DNA of 20,332 nucleotides from Pleurotus djamor. Taxonomy: Eukaryota; Basidiomycota; Agaricomycetes; Agaricales; Pleurotaceae. A program made the position numbers and the translations under genes. The notes beneath the pieces were generated by a model that worked only from the letters and a program-made list of their open reading frames with translations, had not been told where the DNA came from and did not search any database. The stretch lies in contig JAPEVF010000805.1 in assembly GCA_029747585.1 (NCBI GenBank), positions 1 to 20,332 of the forward strand. The letters are read 5' to 3'. Positions within the stretch are counted from its first letter, which is position 1. Every line of letters starts with the position of its first letter. This document shows, in pieces, positions 1-9,541 of the stretch.

Positions 1-2
1 AC

Positions 3-1445
3 CTTCCCGTGGACATTATCCTGTTGATCTTCCTCGAAGTCATCCCCGCCGACAATCGAAACGCTTACGCATGCCTGCAATGCATCCGAAATGTCTGTGG
101 CTACTGGAATGAACTGGTGATGAATACACCCTGGCTGTGGTCACACATCTACCTCTCTCCCAAAACAAATGATCTTATGTCTACAGCTAAGATGCTTGAG
201 AGATCTAAAGAGGCTCCTTTATCCCTCAAAATTGCCTATCCAGAATTTACCAAAGATAACACAGAGCCATTTTGGGAGCTTGTGCGGAGATTCTTCGCCA
301 ACTTAGGTAGTATCAGAAACCTCGATATCGCTGCCCACTCTTCAATGAAGCAAGTTATCGCGTCCATTCCGTATAAATCAGATGCGCCTATTCTTCGTAC
401 GCTGAAAATCAGCGGCCATCCACTGCGCGAGAAGAACGAGACCCCTCTCGGCATATTCAAGCACCTTACAACTTTCCCTCTTCTACGGACGTTAGAGCTT
501 TGCTACGTTCGTCTCCCAGAGGCACTCCCATACATTCCTCAGCTGCGCAAACTATCCATAGTCTCCCCCACCGCTCGAATTCACTGTGGCACCACGATAT
601 CGTGGCTTTTGAAAGCTTTGCCTTCGACACCTAATCTTCACGTTCTCAACGTCCACCAATTGCTACTTGACCCTTTGACGCATCCAGCCCTACGAACTCC
701 TGACCCAGTACCACTTAAAGAGCTCCAAAGCTTCGACATAATCTTCGCCGATATAAATCAATCGATCCTCTTCGACTCCATCGATTTTCCACCCACAACG
801 GTCGTCAAAGCGTACTTCTTGGGCAGCCAACTTGGTGAAGTCGCTCCGGAGTCCATCTCACCTATCTCTCGCATTGTTTCCCGCGTCGCTTCAAGCGATC
901 ATGTCGCGTCCGCAGCCTGCAAGACGTTCATCCATTTGCCAACTGCGCTTGGTATCGACGCCTCCGCGAACTGCCCGGCCGTATCAATCTCACTTCCACA
1001 ATCACTCCCTGTTAACAACTTAACACAATACAATCGCCTTTTCAATGCTCTCGCTCCCATTGCACGCCAGGTGTCACTTTCAACCACCAACTCACCCCGC
1101 ATCTATCCGTTCATCCCGGGGGTCATCCGCACCCTGAACATGCTGGAGAGGGTTTGCTTCCCTGATGATTATCGGACTTGTCAACTGTTCCTTCGAGCCT
1201 TGATTAAAAATCCCGATGAAACCACGCTGCCGTGTCCAGGACTTAGGGAGATAGAACTCTCTTATAGCGTTTTTGGCTTTGAGTCAGTCGACAAGGCCAC
1301 GGTCAATCTTCTTGAGGCGGTCGTGCGTGAGCGCAAGGAGCTTGGGTCTCCAATTGAAAGCGTCTTAGTTTCGAAGGGGGCTATAGATGACTGGAAACTC
1401 AAATTCGAGTTCAGAGAGCTCCTTGACGTGATCAGGGCGGCTTGA
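3..1445 (+). CDS. F-box-like protein, copy A (5' end cut by window edge)
   Basis: The open frame enters from the left edge and ends at TGA 1443-1445 (about 480 residues visible). The first residues, LPVDIILLIFLEV, followed by VCGYWNELVMNTPWLWSHI, are the F-box-like signature of Agaricomycete proteins (LP.ei...IF...VC..W......LWS). F-box proteins usually act as substrate receptors of SCF ubiquitin ligases through Skp1; that role is known for the family, not shown here. The rest is a leucine-rich, weakly repetitive region (LRTLKISG, LRTLELCYVRLPEALP, LRKLSIV) as in F-box/LRR-like proteins. Motifs shared with copies B and C (ML..SK.APL, WLLKAL.STPNL, FAD..QSI.F, and a C-terminal W..KF.F.ELL) show that the three are paralogues. 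No intron is needed inside the visible part. The start codon and any N-terminal coiled coil lie outside the window. No substrate can be predicted. Confidence 0.85.
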   Translation, partial: LPVDIILLIFLEVIPADNRNAYACLQCIRNVCGYWNELVMNTPWLWSHIYLSPKTNDLMSTAKMLERSKEAPLSLKIAYPEFTKDNTEPFWELVRRFFANLGSIRNLDIAAHSSMKQVIASIPYKSDAPILRTLKISGHPLREKNETPLGIFKHLTTFPLLRTLELCYVRLPEALPYIPQLRKLSIVSPTARIHCGTTISWLLKALPSTPNLHVLNVHQLLLDPLTHPALRTPDPVPLKELQSFDIIFADINQSILFDSIDFPPTTVVKAYFLGSQLGEVAPESISPISRIVSRVASSDHVASAACKTFIHLPTALGIDASANCPAVSISLPQSLPVNNLTQYNRLFNALAPIARQVSLSTTNSPRIYPFIPGVIRTLNMLERVCFPDDYRTCQLFLRALIKNPDETTLPCPGLREIELSYSVFGFESVDKATVNLLEAVVRERKELGSPIESVLVSKGAIDDWKLKFEFRELLDVIRAA

Positions 1446-2193
1446 ACGTACCGCTGAGACGGCGGGCGGAACACATACCTTGAGCTCTATGTCATACTTA
1501 CTGGTACTCTTTACTCTTTGACACGGGAGACTCGAGTATGACATCGACGAAAGAAATATCCCGATTCAGGGGCCTAATTGAGAGGAGCTATATCCACGTG
1601 ACGTGACGCGGCCTTTTTCAGGAAACAAATGCAAACCTGCCTGATCATGAACCATAACATGTCGACGACGCGAAACTAGAGTTTGAAAAACGTAATTCCG
1701 CAAGCGCAGTCTTAGCTTCGCATTCTCCCTGCAAACGACGTCCGCGAGTTCTTCAACATTTCTCGAGGAAAATCTTGGGAAAATCCTCGCTTCAAATCCA
1801 TGACCATGCCTACGTAGACCGCAAGCGCTGCTCTTAGGTCGCCTCGAAAGCGTCGACGGCTCGTGTTCCTGTCATGCAAACGCTCGCTGGGCTGAAGACG
1901 CAATCAATGGAACGCCCCTCCAAGGCTCCAATGACCATCAAGATATAGACGCCTTTCGCGTTGAAACGGATAACTGAACGCACGACAGCTCCTTCTGGAA
2001 AATGAAGAGAACACATCGGTGAGCAGAGTCACTGCCTTTGTGCGTCCGGATCTCAGAATGACTTTCTTCTAGGTCTACTGTTGAGCAAGACCCTTCGCTT
2101 CTGGGGAACTGCAATTCTTGGACACGGTGTCGACTTTTGAGTGGAGAAGGCTACAGCCGTCATCAAATTGGGAGCTTATTCGATTGATCAGAC
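1446..2193. other. Intergenic stretch with no recognised gene
   Basis: This lies between the stop of F-box copy A and the first plausible metacaspase ATG at 2194. Two overlapping short minus-strand open frames (about 1834-2016 and 1712-1903) read smoothly into one another across a frame change near 1850, but match no family I recognise. No tRNA, terminator-like hairpin or simple repeat was seen. It probably contains the 3' UTR of copy A and the promoter and 5' UTR of the metacaspase. Confidence 0.5.
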
Positions 2194-2520
2194 ATGCAGA
2201 CTCTGTACGACATCAGCTTCCGCGACGGCCAGGCTGTGCTTTTGTCTTCTCCGTCACATTGATGGTGGCATGGCCGTACTTCGTCTTCCGCCTGGTATAG
2301 TCAATGCTTGTTACCAAATCATCGCCTTGGAACTTTGTCCCTTGTCTAAGCGTATAGCCTTGCGAAATACCAAAGAACACAAGTACTTGACATCAGCGCG
2401 TCAAGGATTGATGCCACAACCCAGCTCATCTATCTCACAAACACTGAATCCTACGTGCACCTTCTTAAGTCTCTGGGTCGTTGCTAGAATCCAGATCATT
2501 CCTCTCTCTCCCTCACCCAG
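2194..2520 (+). other. Probable N-terminal region of the metacaspase, frame not resolved
   Basis: Protein-like stretches lie in two different frames: one from ATG 2194 (LYDISFRDGQAVLLSSPSH) up to a TGA at about 2260, a second over about 2260-2382 (includes IIALELCPLSKRIALRNTKEH), then the first frame again from 2383 (VLDISASRIDATTQLIYLT and HLLKSLG) to a TAG near 2483. The last piece appears to lead into SLRLANEYTSTQ, which opens the supported catalytic exon at 2521. No GT-AG pair of normal size explains the first two frame switches. Either short indels have broken this N-terminal domain, or bases are wrong in the assembly, or one of the frames is not coding. An alternative splice, TGG|GTCGTT to CAG|GCT at 2521, keeps the middle frame open to the catalytic exon. 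Confidence 0.35.
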
Positions 2521-5013
2521 GCTCCGTCACTGCGACTGGCTAACGAGTACACGTCGACGCAGGCGCCAAAAGACGCCGGTTCTTTCGATCACGAACCACC
2601 CATCTCTCTCCCACCAACGCTCCCCCAGGATGCGCGGGAAGATCCGCCAAGAAGCCCAGTGAAGAAGGCTCTGTTGATTGGAATCGTCTACAAACCCCTC
2701 AAGAAAGTCAAGAAGAAGCCAAAGCTGATGCCGAGCATGGGCTCTTTGCGCGGGCCTCATAAAGATGTTTCTGCGATGAAGGACCTCCTTCTTCGTAAGC
2801 ATTCCTTTCCACTTCCTGACGTCGGTTTCGAGCTCACGGCATGTATGGACAAGATACATACGAATACAAGCTAGAGGACATCACCATCCTAATCGACGCA
2901 GCGGGTCATCCACCAGAGACCCAGCCCACCCGGGTTAATATGGTTCGCTGTGACTTTGTCTCGTTCGCTGTGGTTCTTGCTTCATGCTGCCTTCCCCTTG
3001 ATACAGATCCGAGAGATCAAAAACCTTGTCAAAGACGCTCAGGTCGGGGACACCTTTCTCTTACATTGTATGTCGTTCACTCTGAACCTCGGGAACTTCC
3101 CTCTCATGACAAGAGTGTAGACTGTGGTCATGCGATCCAAATTCCGAACCGATCAAAAACCGAGGAAGATGAAATGGACGAATGTACGTACCCCATACTT
3201 GCTCCTCACGCTGGACACATCCAATTAACTCTTACAACCAGGTCTTGTGCCTGTAGATGCGACGTTGGAAGAATCTTCTTTAATTATTGATAATGTTTGT
3301 GCCCCCAATTTTCCGACCCATCTCTCATTTAACTCACCGTCGTATTCCCAGGATCTTCGCCGCTGGTTGATTGATCCCTTACCTGCTGGTTCCAACTTTA
3401 TTGTGCGATTTTCCGTCCTTGACCTGTAGAGCGCGTTGCTAATGTCACCGTAGGCTATCTTCGATTCATGTCATTCTGAAACCCTCCTCGGTAGGTCTCG
3501 GACCTAAACTGTGAACGCTGATGATTCGTGATTATTGAATAGATCTCTTCCATTCGAAATGCAACCGTGTATATGTCCCTTGGCTATCCAAGGGTAGGCG
3601 GCGGTCACTCTCCTTAATGAACAAGCAAGTTCGGCGCGATGGTATCGACGAGCGAAATCATGATTTTGCGTATGATAGAAAAGAGAGCGGACGGATAATC
3701 AGTATGTTTTCCTACCCCTCCGCCCACCTCAGGTCGTCAACTCATCTTATTTCCCCCTACTAGTCATCAAAGAAGAAATACGTCATCATAAACAAACGCG
3801 AACCGGGAAACAGGTTTCCTGGACGCTAATAACCAATTGTCTGGCTTCAACAGAATCCCCGACTCCGAGTCGGAAACCTGAAGCATCCGTGACAGCATCA
3901 GCTGCGAAGTCGTGCCCAGGTAAGAGAACGATCACCGAAGACGATCCCGAGGAACATGCTGACACATTGAAAGATCCTTTCCAGATACGATCTTCATGGT
4001 CAAAGTATAACGCCAAATTACCTGTCAGGCGGAGCTTTCCCTGTGCCTATCAAGGCAAACGCTCTCGTGTTGGCACGGTCAAGTCTCATAAGCCTAGACA
4101 AGAGCAACCGTCAACTTCTCCAGTTCCAGTGGTATCGATGCCCTCGTCTACTGGTACAGGTACCGGCCTACCGCTCGCTTCCGAGTCTGGGGAAACGGGA
4201 CACTCCCAACTACGGTTTAGCATGAAAACAACTTGGACACTGGTACCGAAACTCAAGAATCTTCCACCCAACCTGTAGCTCACTCTGATTCCCGTTGGTT
4301 CTTTCCGCATGAGGCTAGGTGTGCATCACCTGTCCCCATCTTTTGCACGGGATTTTGTAGAGAGTCCACCGCAATGGAACGCTGTAGGAGCGAAGATGGG
4401 GGAGATAGGCTACATGATAGCCACAAGCTGGCTAATGCTGTGAGTTTCTTTACCCGTCATTATCACACTTGTCGCGGAAAACCCTTGATTAACGGCGTAA
4501 TATCCTACAGGTTTCCATCGCTGCCTGTCAAGATGCGCAGGTCTCATGGGAAGACAAAGATGGGGCCTCGCTGACATCGGTACGACTAGGTCTGATTACT
4601 CGACAAACTTCTTTACTGATTGTATCCTTTTGAACTCTCTAGGCGTTGATCACAATTCTCAGTAAGTAACTTCCCTAATTGCTGACCCAATAACTTACTC
4701 ATTGGCGGCTAGAAACCGACCCGAAACCAACTTACCACCATATCATGACTTCTCTTAACCATCACTTCCACTCGCTACTCCTTCAAATTCACGAGGCCCA
4801 CAAGAAGGCCCACGACGCGCGGGGAAAGCGCAGGAAAAATCGAAGGAAAAAGAAAAATTCGCCGGTCTGGGAAATGGATAACTTCCAGGATCCGCAACTC
4901 AGCAGCCACCTGCCGCTGGTACGTTTCCTTTTTTAAATTTTTTTACACGGTCATTGTGGATAATGACGCTTTGTGCTCTGTTATAGGACATGGGCTCTAC
5001 ATTGTCCCTATGA
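2194..5013 (+). CDS. Type I metacaspase (caspase-like cysteine protease), many short introns
   Basis: The peptidase C14 domain can be rebuilt by splicing: exons 2521-2794, 2854-2942, 3007-3067, 3121-3183, 3242-3294, 3352-3402, 3454-3490, 3543-3701, 3764-4274, 4319-4439, 4511-4579, 4643-4661, 4713-4918, 4987-5013 (stop TGA 5011-5013). All phases match. In order it shows KKALLIGI.Y (first strand), LRGPHKDVSAMKDLL, QPTR.NM, IREIKNLVKDAQVGDTFLLHYCGH with the catalytic His (3129-3131), AIFDSCHSETLLD with the catalytic Cys (3469-3471), CNRVYVPWLSKGRR, VSIAACQDAQVSWED, and a C-terminal EMDNFQDPQLSSHLPLDM. Metacaspases cleave after Arg/Lys, are usually Ca2+-activated and act in stress and death responses (family knowledge). 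The usual YSGH is YCGH here. A basic, Ser/Thr-rich linker (about 3764-4400) separates the two conserved blocks. The part before 2521 is uncertain: reading frames change there without clear splice sites, so the start (ATG 2194) is only a guess. Confidence 0.8.
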
Positions 5014-5444
5014 CTTCTGGTCCACTGTTTCGAGCTCCCTTATACCATTTAGAGTATGTTCGAGCTGTCGTATAATGGCTTGCGCAAACGCCCAGCCGAC
5101 TAAACTTAGGCCTCTTCATCGAATTCCGCGACTCAGCACCAGCGGTCTTCCGTGAGGGTACAACAAAGCTTTAGTATCCGCTAATCCAGATTGTTTTGGG
5201 CGCCGACTGGAAGGACAGTGGGCCCGAGAAACTGAACAAGGGAGGAGTGAGGGAAACAACACGAAGGACACAGATACGCGGAGCACATGAGATGGAGGCG
5301 AGAGTGTAACACAAGGGGAAAGAAAGTTGGAGGAAGTACGTAGGATGATACGGCATGACTGCGAAATGAACTAAGAGCGTGTACTGGTCCGTGTAAGCTA
5401 CTCAATACTACAGGCGTACATTTTCTACTATTTGTAATAACGGT

Positions 5445-6305
5445 CTAAGAGGAAACGACGACGAAGGAGGAGCGGCAATGCGACAATGTCCGTGAACGTA
5501 AGAAAAAAGAGTCCGTGTAAGGAAGAGGTACGAACGAGTAACGTATTCGGTGTAGAAACGGAAAAGTCTCTGGTTCGAAATGATGACCGCCAAGTTCCAG
5601 GCCTGAGTACTCTAAAGAAAACAAGAAAGCGTCAGCACCGCAGGGCACAACGGAGCGAAAATACGACATACCTAACTCATCGTTACCGCCTCCTTCAGTG
5701 GCGAGGGCGCGTTTTGTGACAACGGCAGTGCTTGATTGACCCTCTCCTCCTTCTCCTTCCCTTCCTCCCAGACTGCCTCCGATCCCAACAGCATTGCCTT
5801 GGCCCGCGTCCACAGCTTGCCCCCACCATTGGTTGGAACGTTCGTACGGCCACGAGTTGATATCCTCTTTGGGTTCAGAGGATCTGAGGCGTGTTGGACA
5901 ACGAGGGTGTGGGGGCTGGTATACTCTAGCCTGTCGAGACCGGGAGTAAGCAAGGGGAATGAGACCTGAATTGGACTGAGGAATACGTACCCTACGTCTG
6001 AGAAAGTGACCGGAATCAAGAAAGACATCGGTGTATAACCTGATTATCGGCACGCCGCTGAACCTCCAACGCTGACGACCTCCATCCCAGACTGACTTGC
6101 CTGGGGAAACTCCGCACATAGCATCCTTCTCGTCACCAGTGATTGAAGCGGTACCCGGCTGGACTACCTCTCGACATATGTGGTCAAGGTGTGACCGAAG
6201 TCTTGAATGCGCGTTAATGAGGGTCGACGCTTGGTAACAATGCTGCTCCATTGTGACCCAATCCTGCGAACATGAAGCATGTGAGTGTTTCTCTCTCTCC
6301 TTCAA
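5445..6305 (-). CDS. Uncertain hypothetical ORF, 286 codons
   Basis: An ATG-started frame on the minus strand (stop side at 5445) with no recognised domain. It is Ser-, Gly- and Arg-rich with a Gly/Glu-rich stretch in the middle. An alternative minus-strand frame across 6028-5672 has comparable protein-like character. A possible phase-0 intron fits inside the long frame: GTACGT donor to CTCGACAG acceptor, with CTTAC as branch, around 5935-5990. Length alone gives weak support in DNA of about 50% GC. The CT-rich tract upstream on the same strand (about 6790-6714) is the only contextual support. It may well be non-coding. Confidence 0.15.
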   Translation of the reverse strand: MKEREKHSHASCSQDWVTMEQHCYQASTLINAHSRLRSHLDHICREVVQPGTASITGDEKDAMCGVSPGKSVWDGGRQRWRFSGVPIIRLYTDVFLDSGHFLRRRVRIPQSNSGLIPLAYSRSRQARVYQPPHPRCPTRLRSSEPKEDINSWPYERSNQWWGQAVDAGQGNAVGIGGSLGGREGEGGEGQSSTAVVTKRALATEGGGNDELGMSYFRSVVPCGADAFLFSLEYSGLELGGHHFEPETFPFLHRIRYSFVPLPYTDSFFLRSRTLSHCRSSFVVVSS

Positions 6306-6713
6306 GGTGGTATCGAATTTTTCATACGGGCTTCATGGGTAGGGCACGTCAGCCACTAGTACATCTGAGTAGGATCCATTTGTGGAGAGACGTCACGGAG
6401 ACCCGTCGTTGGCCCGTTGTTCTGCCAAATTAAACCACTCCTCTTCCAAGAAGTAACCTGAGGTAATGCGGTCCTGAGGGAGTCCTTGGACAGGACGCAG
6501 GGTTCCACTCCAACATGAGCAAGACGTAGAGTAGGTCTCCGCTTGCCCAGCGACAAGTTTCTTCGTACGGAAAGCAGGGAGATCCGACGTGGCCTTCGCC
6601 GCTGTCGTGTCTTGGTCTTCTCGGATAGTCCGGCCAGCAGAGCTTGCGAGTGAAAGATGACTTCGCTTTGAAAGCTGTGCAGTCTGGGTGTCTGATGGCC
6701 AACGTAGCAGGTT

Positions 6714-6792
6714 AACAGAGAGGCGATGGGGGGCGGCAGCGGGGTAGGAAAGGGGTAGGAAAACTGGGAGGGAGTAAGGAAGGAAGGAGGAG
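6714..6792 (-). promoter_or_regulatory. CT-rich tract (purine-rich on plus strand)
   Basis: The plus strand is almost purely G and A here, with repeated GGGAGG/GGAAGG-like blocks. Pyrimidine-rich tracts just upstream of start sites are common in filamentous fungal promoters, so this could belong to a minus-strand transcript. No TATA box or confident gene accompanies it, so it may simply be low-complexity intergenic DNA. Confidence 0.25.
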
Positions 6793-7607
6793 TGTGCCCT
6801 ATCTCTCATGGTATCGGCGACATTCTCGGGTTTCTGATGATTGGGGACGCCTGTAGGTAGATGTTCGAAACGAGCTTGACCGATAATGCACGGAAATGAA
6901 TTTTCGTCGACCTTTCTCACTTTCATCACCGCATCCTACGTGACCCCTCCATTTCGCCCTTGATCTTCCTTCCTCCACATCAAGCCTTGCTCTCCTTCAA
7001 AGACCTGTGTACCCTCGCGAACAGATACATCCGTTCGCAAGGACAATATTGACGTCTTTGTCGCGTTTTGACGCGAAGCCTCCGCTCCGCGATTACGAAT
7101 AGATGCTGCATAGGAAGTCCCACCAAGGCTGGAGCCTCGTCGCGGTTTTGTGGTCGGGTCTGGTCGAATCGACTGAGAGGGAAGGAGGTCCTAAACGCGC
7201 TGTTATCGTCAAAGCGGTCCATTTCCTCTGAGCGGGACTAGTGAGGAGGCCTGAGGAGTTCGAGCGAGACGTATTCCCAGCAACTGTTATCGCGCCTGGG
7301 TTGTGAAAATGGGCCAGACATCAAAAAATGACATGATGGAAGAAAATTGAGTTATCCGACATGCAAAGAAAAAGGACTCCCACAGTCAACTAGATGAATC
7401 ATCTCACGGTCACAATGCTATGTGAAAGTTTAGTAAATACTTTTTCAAGGATTCTCGAACCAGTATCACCGTGTCCGAAATCAAGAAAATTGCGTCGAGA
7501 GAGACCAGTTCCCCATAGTCTTCTGACTCGAGGAGTGGGTGGCATGTGAACCCGTCCACGCTTGAACTCTGGGGAACACAAACACCTCTCTGGTCGAACC
7601 AACATGA

Positions 7608-9207
7608 ATGGTACGCAGATTTGAATCTTTGATCGACCTGTGTGTCGTTGAACTCATTTGCATCGCAGAGCAACACATCTAATTTTCACAAGCAGACTAC
7701 TGACATGGATACTTTGGCTCACGAGAGAGTCATCATTTTGCTCGAAGCCCGACGGAATACCCGACCTGCAATATCAAAATTGCCTGATGAAATCCTCTGC
7801 ATGGTTTTCCTCCTGGCGAAGCCCTCTGGGGAGCTGGAGAATATCTCGGACTGGCTGAGGGGAGCACATCTCGTATGCCATCAGTGGAGAGCGTTGATCC
7901 TAAGCTCATCCGGGCTTTGGTCGTACATCTACCTGACCGACATGCCCTCCAACCATGCGATAGCGACTAGGATGCTTGCGTACTCAAAGGACGTACCTCT
8001 GGAGGTTGTAGTTTCTCAACTAACTTCCATTGAATCCCCCGACCCTCAATTTTTGGAGGTCGCCAAACGTCTTCTTGACCAGATCCATCGCATCAAGAGC
8101 CTTGTTATCACAAGCACCAATTCCGTAAACGACATATACGTTCTCCTGCCTCCAATGGCGGCGGCACCCCTCCTTCGTGTTCTCAAGCTCAACGAGTACA
8201 CCTCTCACAATCCTGATCGCGTTATCACCTTCAGCATTTTCGATCATCCCAGCAATCTACACTCGCTTTGTAAACTTGTCCTTTCCCATGTCCGTATACC
8301 CGATGAGCTACCTCTGCTCCCAACCTTGCGTTCGCTCTCGATAACCGCTCGATCTGATCAAGTCTACTTTGGAGTCACCATGACATGGCTCCTAAAAGCC
8401 CTCAGATCAACGCCCAACCTCCAGACACTCTACGTTTGGGAACTAGCAAGTGAGCCAACCCAGCAGCCAACCCACACCGTTACCGTCGAACTTCAACATG
8501 TTCAATTTGTTTACATCACGTTCGCGGACCTCCGCCAATCCATTTTCTTTGAGTATGTCAATATTCCAACGTCAGCATCAATCACTGCTTCGTTCAGCGA
8601 CTGCCATCTGGATGAACCATTGACTGGACACCTCACGCCCATCTGCACCCTCATCCAACGGGTCTCTGCAAGTTCTTCAGCTCAGGACAAGGTTTCTATT
8701 TGTCTCCCCACAGATATAGTCATCGAATCAGGCAATGGCCGCGTTGCGCTGTCAATCACCCTTCCTAAGCCTTCATCTGAGCACGCATCAGAATACGAAC
8801 ACATCTTCGCCTCAGTCTCCCCCATGTATAAACGAGCAAAATTTTCTGCATCACCCTATGTAGAAATCCCCTCAATCCCCGACCTTCTCTTCCACTTCCA
8901 CAATCTCAAAACCATCTCTTTGCCTACAAACCGTTATGAGTCTCGCCCCATTCTTCGGGCCCTAATCGAAGGTCCAAACGGGACTCTGCCACCATGCTCA
9001 AGTCTCGAGTACCTAGAGTTTTTACACCCTCGTCGATCTGCTGATGAGCGGACCACTACGGTACTGGATGAAGTCATTCTGGGACGCCGACGACACAACA
9101 TCCCCATCAAGAAGGTCTTCGTTTGCGAAGTCTATGAAGAGAAGTGGAAGGCTCAATCCAAGTACCCAGAACTTTTCGAAGGGGTAGTCGAGTGTACGCG
9201 AGCGTGA
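7608..9207 (+). CDS. F-box-like protein, copy B
   Basis: Model: exon 1 is only ATG (7608-7610), the intron is 7611-7668 (GTACGC...CGCAG), and exon 2 is 7669-9207, giving about 513 residues. The start was chosen because the same ATG|GT arrangement occurs in copy C. ATG 7704 (MDTLAHERVIILL) would be the first ATG in the main exon. A short amphipathic helix (HERVIILLEARRNT) precedes the F-box-like domain at about residues 37-89: ISKLPDEILCMVFLLA, then VCHQWRALILSSSGLWSYI. A long leucine-rich, LRR-like region follows, and a conserved C-terminal block ends in IKKVFVCEVYEEKW...SKYPELFEGVVE. It resembles copy C along its whole length (for example WLLKAL.STPNL and F.DLRQSI.FE). It is probably a substrate receptor for an SCF-type E3 ligase; the target is unknown. 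The frame is intact. Confidence 0.85.
7611..7668 (+). other. Intron directly after the start codon of F-box copy B
   Basis: The 58-nt interval starts GTACGC and ends CGCAG. Exon 2 resumes in phase 0 with AGC AAC ACA. The matching intron in copy C sits at the same place, and the 5' flanks are alike (GAACCAACATGAATG versus GAACCATCATAATG). Confidence 0.6.
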
Positions 9208-9541
9208 ACGTTCTTTGTATCCAACTCTCATAGACTTTCGCTAGACCCGTGTATTCCTTTCATAGCACAAGTATGCACCGTCCCACCGGATAAACAGCCA
9301 AAGCTATGTCAATCCTGAAGTTATAGTTATAGTGGCAACGGCCAGGCCTGTCGAAGACCAAGTGAGAAAGTGAGAGACGTCGAGCGTCAAGCAAGATGAA
9401 GCTTTCCCAGTACAAGCTGTTTGGATGTTCCGCTGTCAACCAAGCGATCAGCTGAGTCTCCTACTCCTAATCGTCTCCTGAGTAGGTAGATGTGGTCGAA
9501 GCGTCTAGCGCCCNAAAAAGCTCTTGGATTGAACCATCATA
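9208..9541. promoter_or_regulatory. Spacer and probable promoter between F-box copies B and C
   Basis: About 334 bp with no gene. It must hold the 3' end of copy B and the promoter of copy C. A tandem GTTATA GTTATA is seen near 9322. One undetermined base (N) lies at 9514, in front of an A5 run. The last 15 or so bases before the ATG resemble the same region of copy B, so the duplication included the 5' leader. Confidence 0.5.

Larger units (their letters stand above)
5014..7607. other. 2.6-kb region without a recognised gene
   Basis: This lies between the metacaspase stop and the start of F-box copy B. The longest frame is a 286-codon minus-strand ORF (6305-5445). A second minus-strand ORF covers 6929-6393. 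Neither shows a motif I recognise. A strongly purine-rich tract on the plus strand at about 6714-6792 (pyrimidine-rich on the minus strand) resembles CT-rich fungal core promoters and would suit a minus-strand transcript. A plus-strand pyrimidine-rich stretch lies at about 5738-5770. The last few hundred bases should hold the promoter of copy B. No tRNA or transposon ends were seen. Confidence 0.45.

Noticed and set aside
3814..3853. Possible 40-nt intron in the metacaspase linker (GTTTCC...AACAG with CTAATAAC branch-like site)
   Set aside because: The splice would put the next exon out of frame and hit a stop at about 3889, while reading straight through is open to 4274. It is treated as exon.
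5570..5600. tRNA B-box-like GGTTCGAAAT
   Set aside because: It lacks the final CC of the B box, and no cloverleaf or A box could be placed around it.
9322..9336. GTTATAGTTATAG short repeat near 9322 as a regulatory element
   Set aside because: Two copies of a 6-mer are expected by chance, and nothing supports a function.
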